NCBI GenBank assembly: GCA_035505995.1
Contig: DATJQF010000104.1
Span: 1-18,117, forward strand
Direction of reading: 5' to 3'
Length of the DNA: 18,117 nucleotides
DNA from: DATJQF01 sp035505995
GTDB lineage: Bacteria > Bacteroidota > Bacteroidia > Bacteroidales > FEN-979
Made by a program: the position numbers and the translations under genes. How positions within the stretch are numbered: position 1 is the stretch's first letter; the number at the start of each line of letters is the position of its first letter. Under the pieces are notes generated by a model. That model ran no database searches, was not told the origin of the DNA, and saw only the letters and a list, made by a program, of their open reading frames with translations. Below, piece by piece: positions 9,101-16,603 of this stretch.

Positions 9101-11238
9101 CGGCAGGCGAGCGACGCTCGGCTCAATTTGACCTCACCCTTCATGTGAATGACCGGGGCGATCGCCTGACCTGCACCCTGGAATACAATACCGGTCTTTT
9201 TAAAAGAGAGACCATCGAACGCCTGGCCGGGCACCTGGTGACGATCCTGGAAGGATCCGCTGCCAGGGAATCGGCCTTAGTGGATGAGATCCCCCTGCTC
9301 ACCTCCTCCGAAAAGAAGAAGATGCTGGTAGAGTGGAACGAAACGGGTGTGGAATACCCGGAGGATAAGTGTATCCATGATATCTTTGAAGAACAGGCGC
9401 AAAAGAGCCCGGACGCCGTTGCCGTGGAGTTTGAGCAGGAAAGGATGACCTATGCGGAGCTGAATGCAAAGGCGAACCGGCTGGCAGCCTGGCTGGAGGA
9501 AAAAGGAGCGGGAAGGAACACGATCGTAGCTGTTTTCCTGGAACGAAGCCTGGACCTGGTGGTGAGCCTGCTGGCGATATCGAAGACCGGGGCGACCTAT
9601 CTCCCGCTGGATCCGATCTATCCGAAAGGAAGGCTGGAGATGATCCTGGAGGATGCACGCCCGGTGCTGGTGGTGTCGCAGGCTTCGCTGGCGGAGAAGC
9701 TGCCGGCCAACGCTGCCGGGATCGTCGACGTAAAAGAGGTCAGATCCTATGAAGGAAAGGAATCGAAGAACCGGTCCCGCGGAGATGCGCAGCTGCCGGC
9801 GTATGTGCTGTATACGTCGGGGTCGACGGGAAAACCGAAGGGCGTGTTGGTAAAGCAGCATTCGGTGGTGAACCTGGTGAACTCCTTTAGCCGGAGACTG
9901 GGGGTGAAGAAGGAAGATGTACTGCTGGCGGTGACCACGATCTCGTTCGACATCGCCGAGCTGGAGATGTATCTGCCGTTGTTCAACGGGGCGAAGGTGG
10001 TGATCGCCACCCCGGAGACCGCGATGGATCCGGAATTATTGAAGGAGAAACTGGAAAGCAGCGGCGCCACGCTGTTCCAGGCCACGCCGGTGACGTTCAA
10101 GATGCTGGCAGGAAGCTCCTGGAAAGGGAAGCCTGACCTGAAAGTGCTGCTGGGGGGAGAAGCTTTCCCGGTACAACTGGCCAGCGAGCTGCTGCCCCGG
10201 TGCCTCGAGGTGTGGAACGGGTATGGACCTACCGAAACATCCATTTATTCGGTAGCCGGAAAAGTGACCGCGGCGGACACGGAAAGGGAAGGTTCTGTTC
10301 CGATTGGCCGCCCGGTCGATAATACCCGCCTTTATGTGCTGAACCCGAAACAGGTTCCGGTCCCGGTGGGGATCGCCGGCGAGCTTTATATCGGCGGCGA
10401 CGGGGTGTCGCCGGGATATCTTAATTTACCCGAAATGACCGCTTCGCGCTTTGTCCCGGATCCTTTCGGAGGGGATCCTGCCGGCCGGTTATACCGCACA
10501 GGCGACCTGGTCAGGTACCTGCCCGACGGCAACCTGGTTTTCCTGGAGCGGGCCGATTCACAGGTTAAGATCCGGGGATTCCGGATCGAGCTTGCGGAAA
10601 TCGAAACGCGCCTTTCACAGCACGAACAGATCGCGGAAAACGTGGTGGTGGTGAGAACGGACGGATCGGGCGAGAAAATGCTCGTGGCGTATTATATACC
10701 GGTAAACGGCTCGGAGCCGGACCACCGGGATTTGCGCCGCTTCCTCGGGGTGAAACTTCCGGATTATATGATACCGCCGGTATGGGTGCGGATGGAACGC
10801 TTTCCCCTGACCGCCAGCAAGAAGATCGATAAAAAAGCATTGCCGGAACCGCAAACAGGAGTCCTGCAAACAGCTTCCGAAACGGAGGAACCCCGCACTC
10901 CTACGGAGCAGAAGCTGGCCGAAATATGGAGGTCCCTGTTGAAGATGGATCGGATCGGCATCCACGATAATTTTTTTGATATCGGCGGTCATTCCATGAT
11001 TGCCGTCTCCCTGATGCTCCGGATTGAAAAGGAATTCGGGCCCAGGCTTTCTTTGGGCGCCTTCTTTGAGTACAGCACGCTGGAACAACTGGCGGCGCTG
11101 GTGGACCAGAAGAAAGCGGAATCGCGGCCGGAGCCGTCCCTTTCCCTGAGTTTGCCGGGGGAGCCAAAAGCGCCTTTAAATGGGAAAAAGAGTATCCTGA
11201 GAAAAATATTTACCAACCAACGTACAGACAGATCATGA
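6178..11238 (+). CDS. Non-ribosomal peptide synthetase, A-PCP-C-A-PCP (no thioesterase)
   Basis: A complete 1686-residue two-module protein. It begins directly with an adenylation domain (about 5-500), as a loading module does. Then come a carrier (about 505-585, FFELGGHS, Ser 544), a condensation domain (about 603-1035), a second adenylation domain (about 1065-1560) and a second carrier (about 1570-1640, FFDIGGHS, Ser 1606). The condensation domain looks competent: SSIQNRIW, RHESFRTVF, HHLISDA (His 738, His 739, Asp 743), GPLINTLP and RDVPFEQL. The first A domain gives D-L-T-K-I-G-E-V-G-K, nine of ten identical to the asparagine code DLTKLGEVGK. The second gives D-I-L-Q-L-G-G-I-Y-K, eight of ten identical to the glycine code. 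The predicted product is a carrier-bound Asn-Gly-like dipeptide. The protein ends in a short Pro/Ser/Lys-rich tail without TE or reductase, so the chain must be passed on or released by another protein. The start uses a 4-base ATGA overlap, and so does the next gene. Confidence 0.95.
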   Translation: MKNYQTVIELFEEQALANPLKQAVIQDQRTVSYDELNRKANGLAGLLQEKGVGPDGVVAILMDPGIEFIIAVLGILKAGGAYLPIDPDYPGKRIRYILENSGSKILVTGSASRAFESPEREILVLDDYRDLASAEDRPVKVIEASSLAYVIYTSGSTGTPKGVMIPHRALMSYIEWAIKVYLDGEKMDFPLYTSVSFDLTVTSLFTPLASGNSIIVYAGDDKLSLIERVIRENRVGIVKLTPTHLAMIGEMDVSGSVIRKMIVGGENLTRGIAQKARERFDGRVRIFNEYGPTEATVGCMIHEFDPEADLRPSVPIGKAAGHMEIYLLDEALNPVPEGRTGEIYISGEGVASGYLNNPGLTRERFLPDPFRKGKIMYKSGDLARTLPSGDIEFAGRSDFQVKIRGYRIEPEEIESVISRFPGIRETAVIVREDTPGNPVLAAYYTTAGNGGPDPGGILRHLKENLPDYMIPAHLVRLEKMPLTANHKIDRNALPAHQPGIKTVGETGRVPSGPTEVRIALIWEDLLKTKPISASSNFFELGGHSLTAAQLILRIRKEFGVELPFRLIFEEPTIEALAIFADRAMTAGHAMRATGAVSRPGTKKEVYPLSSIQNRIWMLENMDKEMTAYNVPLDYLISGDLNVPVLEESLNRMVQRHESFRTVFPVVDGKPVQKILPGLRVDLVLTDLRNEPAEIKKKHVADLSLANAIHRFDLEQGPLFRFELIVTGEREYVFLMNSHHLISDAATLGIFFSELTTVYSGLVAGQPVTLPAVGMTYAEYSDWQQEWLGSDECRMQLEYWKKELSGIPQSLQLPTDFRRPKVQTYHGNEFHFEIGGELRKKIFDLGRTHGISLSLPVLAAYGILLSRYSSQEDLVIGVPVSTRNSEEQGSTIGPLINTLPIRFLAGGETTFSAALEQLKTRFFQAMENRDVPFEQLVGELNLVRTPDSSPVYQVLFNFYAHYREDISLPGVTIRMAAGERRSAQFDLTLHVNDRGDRLTCTLEYNTGLFKRETIERLAGHLVTILEGSAARESALVDEIPLLTSSEKKKMLVEWNETGVEYPEDKCIHDIFEEQAQKSPDAVAVEFEQERMTYAELNAKANRLAAWLEEKGAGRNTIVAVFLERSLDLVVSLLAISKTGATYLPLDPIYPKGRLEMILEDARPVLVVSQASLAEKLPANAAGIVDVKEVRSYEGKESKNRSRGDAQLPAYVLYTSGSTGKPKGVLVKQHSVVNLVNSFSRRLGVKKEDVLLAVTTISFDIAELEMYLPLFNGAKVVIATPETAMDPELLKEKLESSGATLFQATPVTFKMLAGSSWKGKPDLKVLLGGEAFPVQLASELLPRCLEVWNGYGPTETSIYSVAGKVTAADTEREGSVPIGRPVDNTRLYVLNPKQVPVPVGIAGELYIGGDGVSPGYLNLPEMTASRFVPDPFGGDPAGRLYRTGDLVRYLPDGNLVFLERADSQVKIRGFRIELAEIETRLSQHEQIAENVVVVRTDGSGEKMLVAYYIPVNGSEPDHRDLRRFLGVKLPDYMIPPVWVRMERFPLTASKKIDKKALPEPQTGVLQTASETEEPRTPTEQKLAEIWRSLLKMDRIGIHDNFFDIGGHSMIAVSLMLRIEKEFGPRLSLGAFFEYSTLEQLAALVDQKKAESRPEPSLSLSLPGEPKAPLNGKKSILRKIFTNQRTDRS
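9829..11100 (+). repeat. Related A-PCP coding block, copy 3 (without TE)
   Basis: The second adenylation and carrier domains of the A-PCP-C-A-PCP protein share distinctive segments with copies 1 and 2: ATPVTFKML, ETAMDPELL (compare ETAMDMELL), SSWKGKPDLKV (compare copy 2) and WNGYGPTET. The similarity stops after the carrier, where copies 1 and 2 continue into a thioesterase. A-domain copying within the locus, or loss of a TE, would explain this. Confidence 0.75.
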
Positions 11239-12059
11239 ATACGTTTAAAATCATAACGGACCCCATTCAAAGGACCGTCATCTATTACCCGGAAAACATC
11301 AAATTGAGTCCGGCCTGGAGTTACCCGCTTCTTTTCATTTTCGTGACCAAGGATTTTCACCCGGAGGAGCTCCGGCAGCTGAAAAAGGTGCTGTCCCGGA
11401 CCGAATCGGAACGCAGTCAGCGATTCCGGTTCCGGAACGACCGCGACAGCTATATCATCGTTCACGGGCTGCTCAGGATGATGCTCTCCACTTTCCTGGG
11501 GATCCCGGCCGCTGCGCTGGATATCCGGTATAATGAATTCGGAAAGCCCTACCTGCCGGGAGAGAATGCCGGCGTCTTCTTCAACCTGTCGCACAGCTCG
11601 GGGGTTTCGGTGCTGGCTTTCAGCCGGGGATCCGAGATCGGGGTGGATGTGGAGAAGATCAACCCGGCTTTCGACTACCTGCCGGTGGCTGAAAGATTCT
11701 TCACCCCGTCGGAGCTCCGTTATATCCGGCGGGAGAAAGCGTTCCCCTACGAACGGTTCTTCGAGATCTGGACCCGGAAGGAAGCTTTTCTCAAGGCGAT
11801 CGGCGTAGGCATCACCGAACACCTGGATGTGGAAGTCTCCGAAAACCGGAACACCTTCCAGCTGAACGGGGAAACCGCGGGAATGACCTTTAGCAGCAAC
11901 GAGTTCATGCTGAATACGCTGACCTTCCAGCAAAAATATATCATTACGCTGGCCGTAAACCCGGCCTTCGGAAGGATCGACGCCTTCATCCCCGGGAAAA
12001 AAGGCAATGCCAGGTTCATTCCGGAGGCAGTGCTTACTCCACCTGATCTTGCAATCTGA
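11235..12059 (+). CDS. 4'-phosphopantetheinyl transferase, Sfp/Gsp type
   Basis: It moves phosphopantetheine from coenzyme A to the conserved serine of carrier domains, so it is the likely activator of the PCPs encoded just upstream. The 274-residue protein shows the family signatures: FNLSHS (116-121), GVDVEKI (136-142, metal ligands Asp 138 and Glu 140) and WTRKEAFLKA (179-188, with Glu 183 and Lys 187). It is slightly longer than Sfp-like enzymes usually are, because of an extended C-terminal part. The ATG overlaps the stop of the preceding synthetase gene by 4 bases, which suggests translational coupling. The next gene starts 5 bases after its stop. Family assignment is secure; that these particular synthetases are its substrates is inferred from position. 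Confidence 0.95.
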   Translation: MNTFKIITDPIQRTVIYYPENIKLSPAWSYPLLFIFVTKDFHPEELRQLKKVLSRTESERSQRFRFRNDRDSYIIVHGLLRMMLSTFLGIPAAALDIRYNEFGKPYLPGENAGVFFNLSHSSGVSVLAFSRGSEIGVDVEKINPAFDYLPVAERFFTPSELRYIRREKAFPYERFFEIWTRKEAFLKAIGVGITEHLDVEVSENRNTFQLNGETAGMTFSSNEFMLNTLTFQQKYIITLAVNPAFGRIDAFIPGKKGNARFIPEAVLTPPDLAI

Positions 12060-12064
12060 AAGAA

Positions 12065-12985
12065 ATGGAAACTCCCCTGGTATCGATCATTACGGTCAAT
12101 TACAATCACGCGGCGGTGACCTGCGAGCTGCTGGAATCCCTCCGCGGGATCACCTATCCGAATACGGAGGTCATCGTGGTGGACAATGGTTCGCCGGATG
12201 AGGATCCTTCGGTGATCGGGGAGAGATTCCCGGAAGTCCGGCTGATACGGAGTCCGGAGAACACCGGCTTTGCCGGCGGCAACAACCTGGGGATCCGTCA
12301 GGCAAGGGGCACTTACATTTTGTTCCTGAATAACGATACCGAAGTGGCGCCGGGATTCCTGGAGCCCCTGGTCAATAAGCTGGAATCAGATCCGGCGATC
12401 GGCGCGGTCAGCCCGCAGATCCGTTATTTCCACCAGCCCGATACCCTTCAGTTTGCCGGGTTCAAAGGGATCAATCCCTACACGGTGCGGGGAAAAGGAG
12501 TGGCTTTCCGGGAAAAGAATGACGGGAGGTTCGACCGGGACACGCAGACAGCATATGTCCATGGCGCCGCGATGATGGTGCCGGTAAGGGTGATGAGGGA
12601 AGTCGGATTGATGGCCGAATGCTTTTTCCTGTACTACGAAGAGCTGGACTGGTCAAACCGGATCACCCGGGCCGGGTACCGGCTCTGGTATGTTCATGAT
12701 TCCGTGGTCTTCCATAAAGAATCTGTCACTGCCGGAAAATTAAGCCCGGCAAAGGTTTATTACCTGAACCGGGGACGACTGCTGTTCCTCCGGAGGAACA
12801 TCCACGGGCTACGTTTCATTACCGCGGTGGCGTTCCTGCTGCTGGTATCCATTCCCAAGAACACCCTGCTGTACCTGGTGAAAGGGCAAACGGAATATTT
12901 CGGGGCTTACCGGAAAGCGATTGCCTGGCATCTCCGGAACCTCTCTTCGAAAGAGATATTCATTAATCCCTCCTTATCCGTATGA
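12065..12985 (+). CDS. Glycosyltransferase family 2, rhamnosyltransferase-like
   Basis: A 306-residue GT-A fold enzyme expected to transfer a sugar from a nucleotide-sugar donor to a growing glycan at the inner face of the membrane. The N terminus VSIITVNYNH is the first strand of the nucleotide-binding fold. NNDTEV (89-94) occupies the place of the metal-binding DxD motif, and YYEELDWSNRI around 190-200 matches the acceptor/base region (usually ED) of WcaA- and RfbF-like enzymes. A hydrophobic stretch near 256-276 (FITAVAFLLLVSIPK) followed by basic residues may anchor it to the membrane. The donor sugar cannot be read from sequence. It starts 5 bases after the transferase gene upstream and overlaps the next gene by 4 bases (ATGA). 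Confidence 0.92.
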   Translation: METPLVSIITVNYNHAAVTCELLESLRGITYPNTEVIVVDNGSPDEDPSVIGERFPEVRLIRSPENTGFAGGNNLGIRQARGTYILFLNNDTEVAPGFLEPLVNKLESDPAIGAVSPQIRYFHQPDTLQFAGFKGINPYTVRGKGVAFREKNDGRFDRDTQTAYVHGAAMMVPVRVMREVGLMAECFFLYYEELDWSNRITRAGYRLWYVHDSVVFHKESVTAGKLSPAKVYYLNRGRLLFLRRNIHGLRFITAVAFLLLVSIPKNTLLYLVKGQTEYFGAYRKAIAWHLRNLSSKEIFINPSLSV

Positions 12986-14187
12986 ACCCTCACCTTCATA
13001 TGTGGCTGGATCTGTTTCAGCTTCTCGTTTACCTGCCGGTGGGAGGCGCGGTCCTTTATTTCCTCGCTTTCGCGGTCCTGGGGATCTTCTATCGCCAGTC
13101 AACTTATCCCGCAGCCGGTAGTTTCCGGAAGAGAGCCGTCCTGATCCCTGCGTACCGGGAAGACCGCGTGATCGTCGAAACCGCCCGGAACGCCTTACTC
13201 CAGGAATATCCACCGGAAGATTTCGAGGTGATCGTGATCGCGGACACGTTGCAGGGGGAAACGCTGAGGATCCTCCGGGACATGCCGGTAAGGGTGGTGG
13301 AAGTGGCCTTTGAAAAGAGCACTAAGTCGAAAGCTTTGAACAGCGCCATGGCGCAACTCGGGGATGCCTTTGAACTGGCCGTGATCCTGGATGCCGACAA
13401 CCAGATGGCCTCCGACTTCCTTCGCAAGATCAATGCCTTCTTCACCGGCGATCAGATCGTGGTCCAGGGCCACCGTACGGCGAAGAACCTGGATACTTCC
13501 CTCGCCATCCTGGATGCGGTGAGCGAGGAGATCAACAATCATATCTTCCGCAAGGGGCACCGGGTGGCAGGGCTTTCGTCCGCGATCATCGGATCGGGAA
13601 TGGCCTTCCGGTATGATTTCTTCCGGGAAATGATGTCCGGCGTGGATGCCGTCGGAGGGTTCGACAAAGATATCGAACTGAGGATGCTCAGCCGGGGGAT
13701 CCGGATCGGATACCTGGATGACGCCTGGGTGTTTGATGAAAAAGTGAGCCGTGCCGATGCCTTCTCCCGGCAGCGAAGAAGGTGGCTTTCGGCACAATTC
13801 CATTACTTCCGGAGGGACATCCTTAAAGCAATAGCCGCGCTGTTTACCTCCGGTAATGCAGATTATTTCGATAAGGCGTTGCAGTTCATCCTGCCGCCAA
13901 GGATCCTGTTACTGGGTGCGCTGATCCTGCTGAGTGCCGTGTTCGGTCTCTGGAACCTGTTTGCCGGGAATCCGGCTCTTTATAACTGGATCTGGCTGAC
14001 CACTGGGATCCTGTATGCCGGATCACTGCTTCTTTCCGTTCCGCGGAGGTTCTATAACCGGCAGACCTGGAAGGCTTTGGCGGGCATTCCCCGGGGTATG
14101 CTGCTGATGGTCCGGTCGCTGGCAGGGATCAAGGGCGCCAACCGGGAATTCATCCATACCGAGCACCAGGTGGTTAAAACAAAATAA
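12982..14187 (+). CDS. Membrane glycosyltransferase family 2, processive-type motifs (QRRRW)
   Basis: A 401-residue membrane protein with an N-terminal transmembrane segment (about 10-36), a cytoplasmic GT2 domain (about 48-280) and two C-terminal hydrophobic segments (about 305-353). The catalytic motifs are ordered as in cellulose, hyaluronan and poly-N-acetylglucosamine synthases: IPAYRED at the N terminus, DAD (137-139), DKDIEL (228-233, at the position of TED) and QRRRW (264-268). The Q-R-R-R-W motif is typical of processive beta-glycosyltransferases, but small single-step enzymes share it. The lysine in place of glutamate in the TED-like motif is a departure from the classic synthases, although the aspartate is kept. 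It may polymerise or extend a glycan; substrate is unknown. ATGA overlap upstream; the next gene starts one base after the stop. Confidence 0.9.
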   Translation: MNPHLHMWLDLFQLLVYLPVGGAVLYFLAFAVLGIFYRQSTYPAAGSFRKRAVLIPAYREDRVIVETARNALLQEYPPEDFEVIVIADTLQGETLRILRDMPVRVVEVAFEKSTKSKALNSAMAQLGDAFELAVILDADNQMASDFLRKINAFFTGDQIVVQGHRTAKNLDTSLAILDAVSEEINNHIFRKGHRVAGLSSAIIGSGMAFRYDFFREMMSGVDAVGGFDKDIELRMLSRGIRIGYLDDAWVFDEKVSRADAFSRQRRRWLSAQFHYFRRDILKAIAALFTSGNADYFDKALQFILPPRILLLGALILLSAVFGLWNLFAGNPALYNWIWLTTGILYAGSLLLSVPRRFYNRQTWKALAGIPRGMLLMVRSLAGIKGANREFIHTEHQVVKTK

Positions 14188-14188
14188 T

Positions 14189-15343
14189 ATGAAGATCGGC
14201 ATAGAGGGACAAAGGCTTTTCAGACCCAGGAAACACGGGATGGATATGGTTGCGCTCGAACTGATCCGCCACCTGCAGCAGATCGACCGCGAAAATGAAT
14301 ATTGCATCTTCGTTAGTCCCGATGAAGATGACAAGGTGCTGAGCGAGACCGGTAATTTCAGGATCATCCGGGTGGAGGGCGGGTTTTATCCTTACTGGGA
14401 ACAGGTATCGCTTCCCCGGGCAGCGCGGGAAATGGGGTGTGAGATCCTGCATTGCACCAGCAATACAGCTCCGGTGCGCACTTCCATTCCGCTGGTCGTC
14501 ACCCTTCACGATATTATATACATGGAGCACGGTTACCTGGACCTGCTGGCGGGAAACGGTACTGCTTACCAGAAATTCGGGAACGCCTATCGCCGCTCGG
14601 TCGTGCCCCGGGTGGTGGAACGCAGCCGCAGGATCATTACGGTCTCTGAATTCGAGCAGCGCCGGATCGGGGAATTCTTCAGGATGGGGGATGATGCCCG
14701 GCTCACGGTGGTCTATAATGGCGTAAGCAGCCATTTCAGGAAGGTAACCGATAAAAATGAATTAGCCAGGGTCAGGGAGAAATACCATCTTCCCGAGCGG
14801 TTCTTTTTCTTTCTGGGGAATACGGACCCGAAAAAGAACACGAAAGGAGTGCTCAGGGCCTTCTCCGGGTACTGCCGGATGAACCAGGATGGAACACAAC
14901 TGGTGATGCCGGATTACGAGAGCAAAGCGCTGGTGCAGCTGCTGGAGGAGATCGGCGATGCGGGCCTGATGAACAGGATCCTCCTGCCCGGGTATGTCGC
15001 GAATACGGATCTTCCCGCCATTTACAGTCAGTGCAGCATCTTCCTGTATCCCTCCCTGCGGGAGAGCTTCGGGATCCCCCTGCTGGAAGCGATGTCGTGC
15101 GGTGCGCCGGTGATCACCTCCAGCACTTCCTCCATGCCGGAGGTGGCGGGGAAGGCAGCGCTGTTCGTTGATCCGTTTAAAACGGAAGAGATAACAGGCG
15201 CTATGAAGGAATTATCCGTAAACCGGGATCTGCGGGACAAGCTGATCGCGGAAGGGTATCTCCGGGCCGCAAAATTTTCCTGGAGATCCATGGCGGAAAA
15301 GGTATTGCAGGTTTACCGGGAAGTGGCGGCCGGATCGAATTAA
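14189..15343 (+). CDS. Glycosyltransferase family 4 (GT-B, Glycos_transf_1)
   Basis: A 384-residue soluble GT-B enzyme. The N-terminal half holds MKIGIEGQRLFRP and the acceptor-side motif ILHCTSNTAP...VVTLHDIIY (around 88-112), as in mannosyl- and rhamnosyltransferases of the MtfB/WbaZ kind. The C-terminal half holds FFFFLGNTDPKKN, and the donor-binding EX7E motif ESFGIPLLE (Glu 292 and Glu 300), followed by AMSCGAPVITS and the region of the GT4 donor loop. It likely transfers one sugar with retention of configuration from a nucleotide donor. There is no signal peptide or transmembrane segment. The start ATG lies one base after the previous stop, preceded by an A-rich stretch rather than a clear Shine-Dalgarno site. 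Confidence 0.93.
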   Translation: MKIGIEGQRLFRPRKHGMDMVALELIRHLQQIDRENEYCIFVSPDEDDKVLSETGNFRIIRVEGGFYPYWEQVSLPRAAREMGCEILHCTSNTAPVRTSIPLVVTLHDIIYMEHGYLDLLAGNGTAYQKFGNAYRRSVVPRVVERSRRIITVSEFEQRRIGEFFRMGDDARLTVVYNGVSSHFRKVTDKNELARVREKYHLPERFFFFLGNTDPKKNTKGVLRAFSGYCRMNQDGTQLVMPDYESKALVQLLEEIGDAGLMNRILLPGYVANTDLPAIYSQCSIFLYPSLRESFGIPLLEAMSCGAPVITSSTSSMPEVAGKAALFVDPFKTEEITGAMKELSVNRDLRDKLIAEGYLRAAKFSWRSMAEKVLQVYREVAAGSN

Positions 15344-15364
15344 ATTTAAACGGACCTATCCAGT

Positions 15365-16573
15365 ATGATCAAGAACAGAGATATCATTGTCATCAGCCTT
15401 CAGGCCTGGGATATCGACATCGGTAGCCAGTGCAAGGACATTGCCACGGAATTTTCCAGGAGCAACCGGGTGCTGTACGTGAACTCCCCGCTCGACCGCA
15501 TGACGATCCTCCGCGGAAGGAAAGATCCCAAGGTGAAGAAACGGATGGAGATCCTGCGGGGAAGGGCCGATGACCTGATCCCGGTGAAGGAGAACCTGTG
15601 GACCCTGTACCCGAGAACCGTGCTGGAATCCATCGGCAGGATCCCGTGGAAAGGGTTGTTTGATCTCGGGAACCGCATCAATAACCGGCGTTTTGCCAGG
15701 CAGATCCTTTCTGCAGCCGATCGTCTCGGTTTCACGGATTTCATCCTTTTCAACGACAATAATGTCTATCGCGGCCTTCACCTGAAGGAAATGCTCAGTC
15801 CCCGCCTTTCGGTCTATTATGACCGGGACAACCTCCTGGCCATGGATTTCTGGAAGCGGCATGCTCCGCGGGTGGAAGCAGACCTGATGAGGAGATCGGA
15901 CCTGGTGCTCGCCAATTCGGATTTCTTCACCCGGAGGGCCCTGCAATACAACCCGAAAAGTTTCAACGTGGGATCAGGCTGCGATATCACCCTCTATGAG
16001 CGGGGGGAGCACCTGGATACGCCCGCCGATATCGCCTCCATCCCCAGGCCCATTATCGGGTATATGGGAGCCTTGATCACCCTGCGGCTGGATCTGTCGA
16101 TCCTGCTTCGGATCGCCCGGGAGCACCCGGAGTGGAACCTGGTGTTGATCGGGCCGGAGGATGAAACGTTCAGGAGCAGTGAGCTGCACAGGATGAAGAA
16201 TGTCTTTTTCCTGGGCGGAAAAAGGCCGGAAGAGCTTCCTGCCTATCTCAAGAGTTTTGATGTCGCCATCAACCCGCAGATCGTCAATGAGGTGACGATC
16301 GGAAACTATCCCCGTAAAATTGATGAATACCTGTCGCTGGGTAAACCGGTAGTGGCTACGCGGACCGAATTGATGGCGGAATTTGATGGTTCTGTTTACC
16401 TGGCAAATTATGCGGAGGAATATCCCCAGCTGATCCGGAGAGCGATGGCCGAAAACTCACCGGACCGTGAGGAAGAAAGAAGAAAAGTGGCCCGCAGCCA
16501 TTCGTGGGAAAATAATATTGCCGGGATCTACCGGAGAATGCACGACCGGATGGAGGAATTGCATGCAGGGTGA
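15365..16573 (+). CDS. Glycosyltransferase, GT4-like (TuaH-like)
   Basis: A 402-residue GT-B type enzyme resembling the TuaH-like group. The N terminus has IIVISLQAWDIDIGSQCKDIATEF, here seen as a start strand followed by a helix, then RVLYVNSPLDR. The linker holds YDRDNLLAM and SDLVLANSDFF. The C-terminal donor domain has PIIGYMGALITLRLD, WNLVLIGPED and YPRKIDEYLSLGKPVVAT. The last segment keeps the second Glu of the EX7E motif, but the first is not obvious, which is usual for this subgroup. The acceptor and donor are unknown. A 21-base gap precedes it and a 30-base gap follows it. Confidence 0.88.
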   Translation: MIKNRDIIVISLQAWDIDIGSQCKDIATEFSRSNRVLYVNSPLDRMTILRGRKDPKVKKRMEILRGRADDLIPVKENLWTLYPRTVLESIGRIPWKGLFDLGNRINNRRFARQILSAADRLGFTDFILFNDNNVYRGLHLKEMLSPRLSVYYDRDNLLAMDFWKRHAPRVEADLMRRSDLVLANSDFFTRRALQYNPKSFNVGSGCDITLYERGEHLDTPADIASIPRPIIGYMGALITLRLDLSILLRIAREHPEWNLVLIGPEDETFRSSELHRMKNVFFLGGKRPEELPAYLKSFDVAINPQIVNEVTIGNYPRKIDEYLSLGKPVVATRTELMAEFDGSVYLANYAEEYPQLIRRAMAENSPDREEERRKVARSHSWENNIAGIYRRMHDRMEELHAG

Positions 16574-16603
16574 ATCTGGAGTGAAAAAAACATAACGTGA
16601 CGT

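Noticed and set aside
11100..11238. Possible thioesterase or frameshifted remnant at the end of the third synthetase
   Set aside because: The 46 or so residues after the carrier are low-complexity and basic, and no GxSxG or other TE motif is found in any frame before the next gene.
16574..16603. Intergenic terminator or promoter between the last two glycosyltransferase-side genes
   Set aside because: Only 30 bases, A-rich, with no inverted repeat followed by a T run and no convincing promoter boxes.
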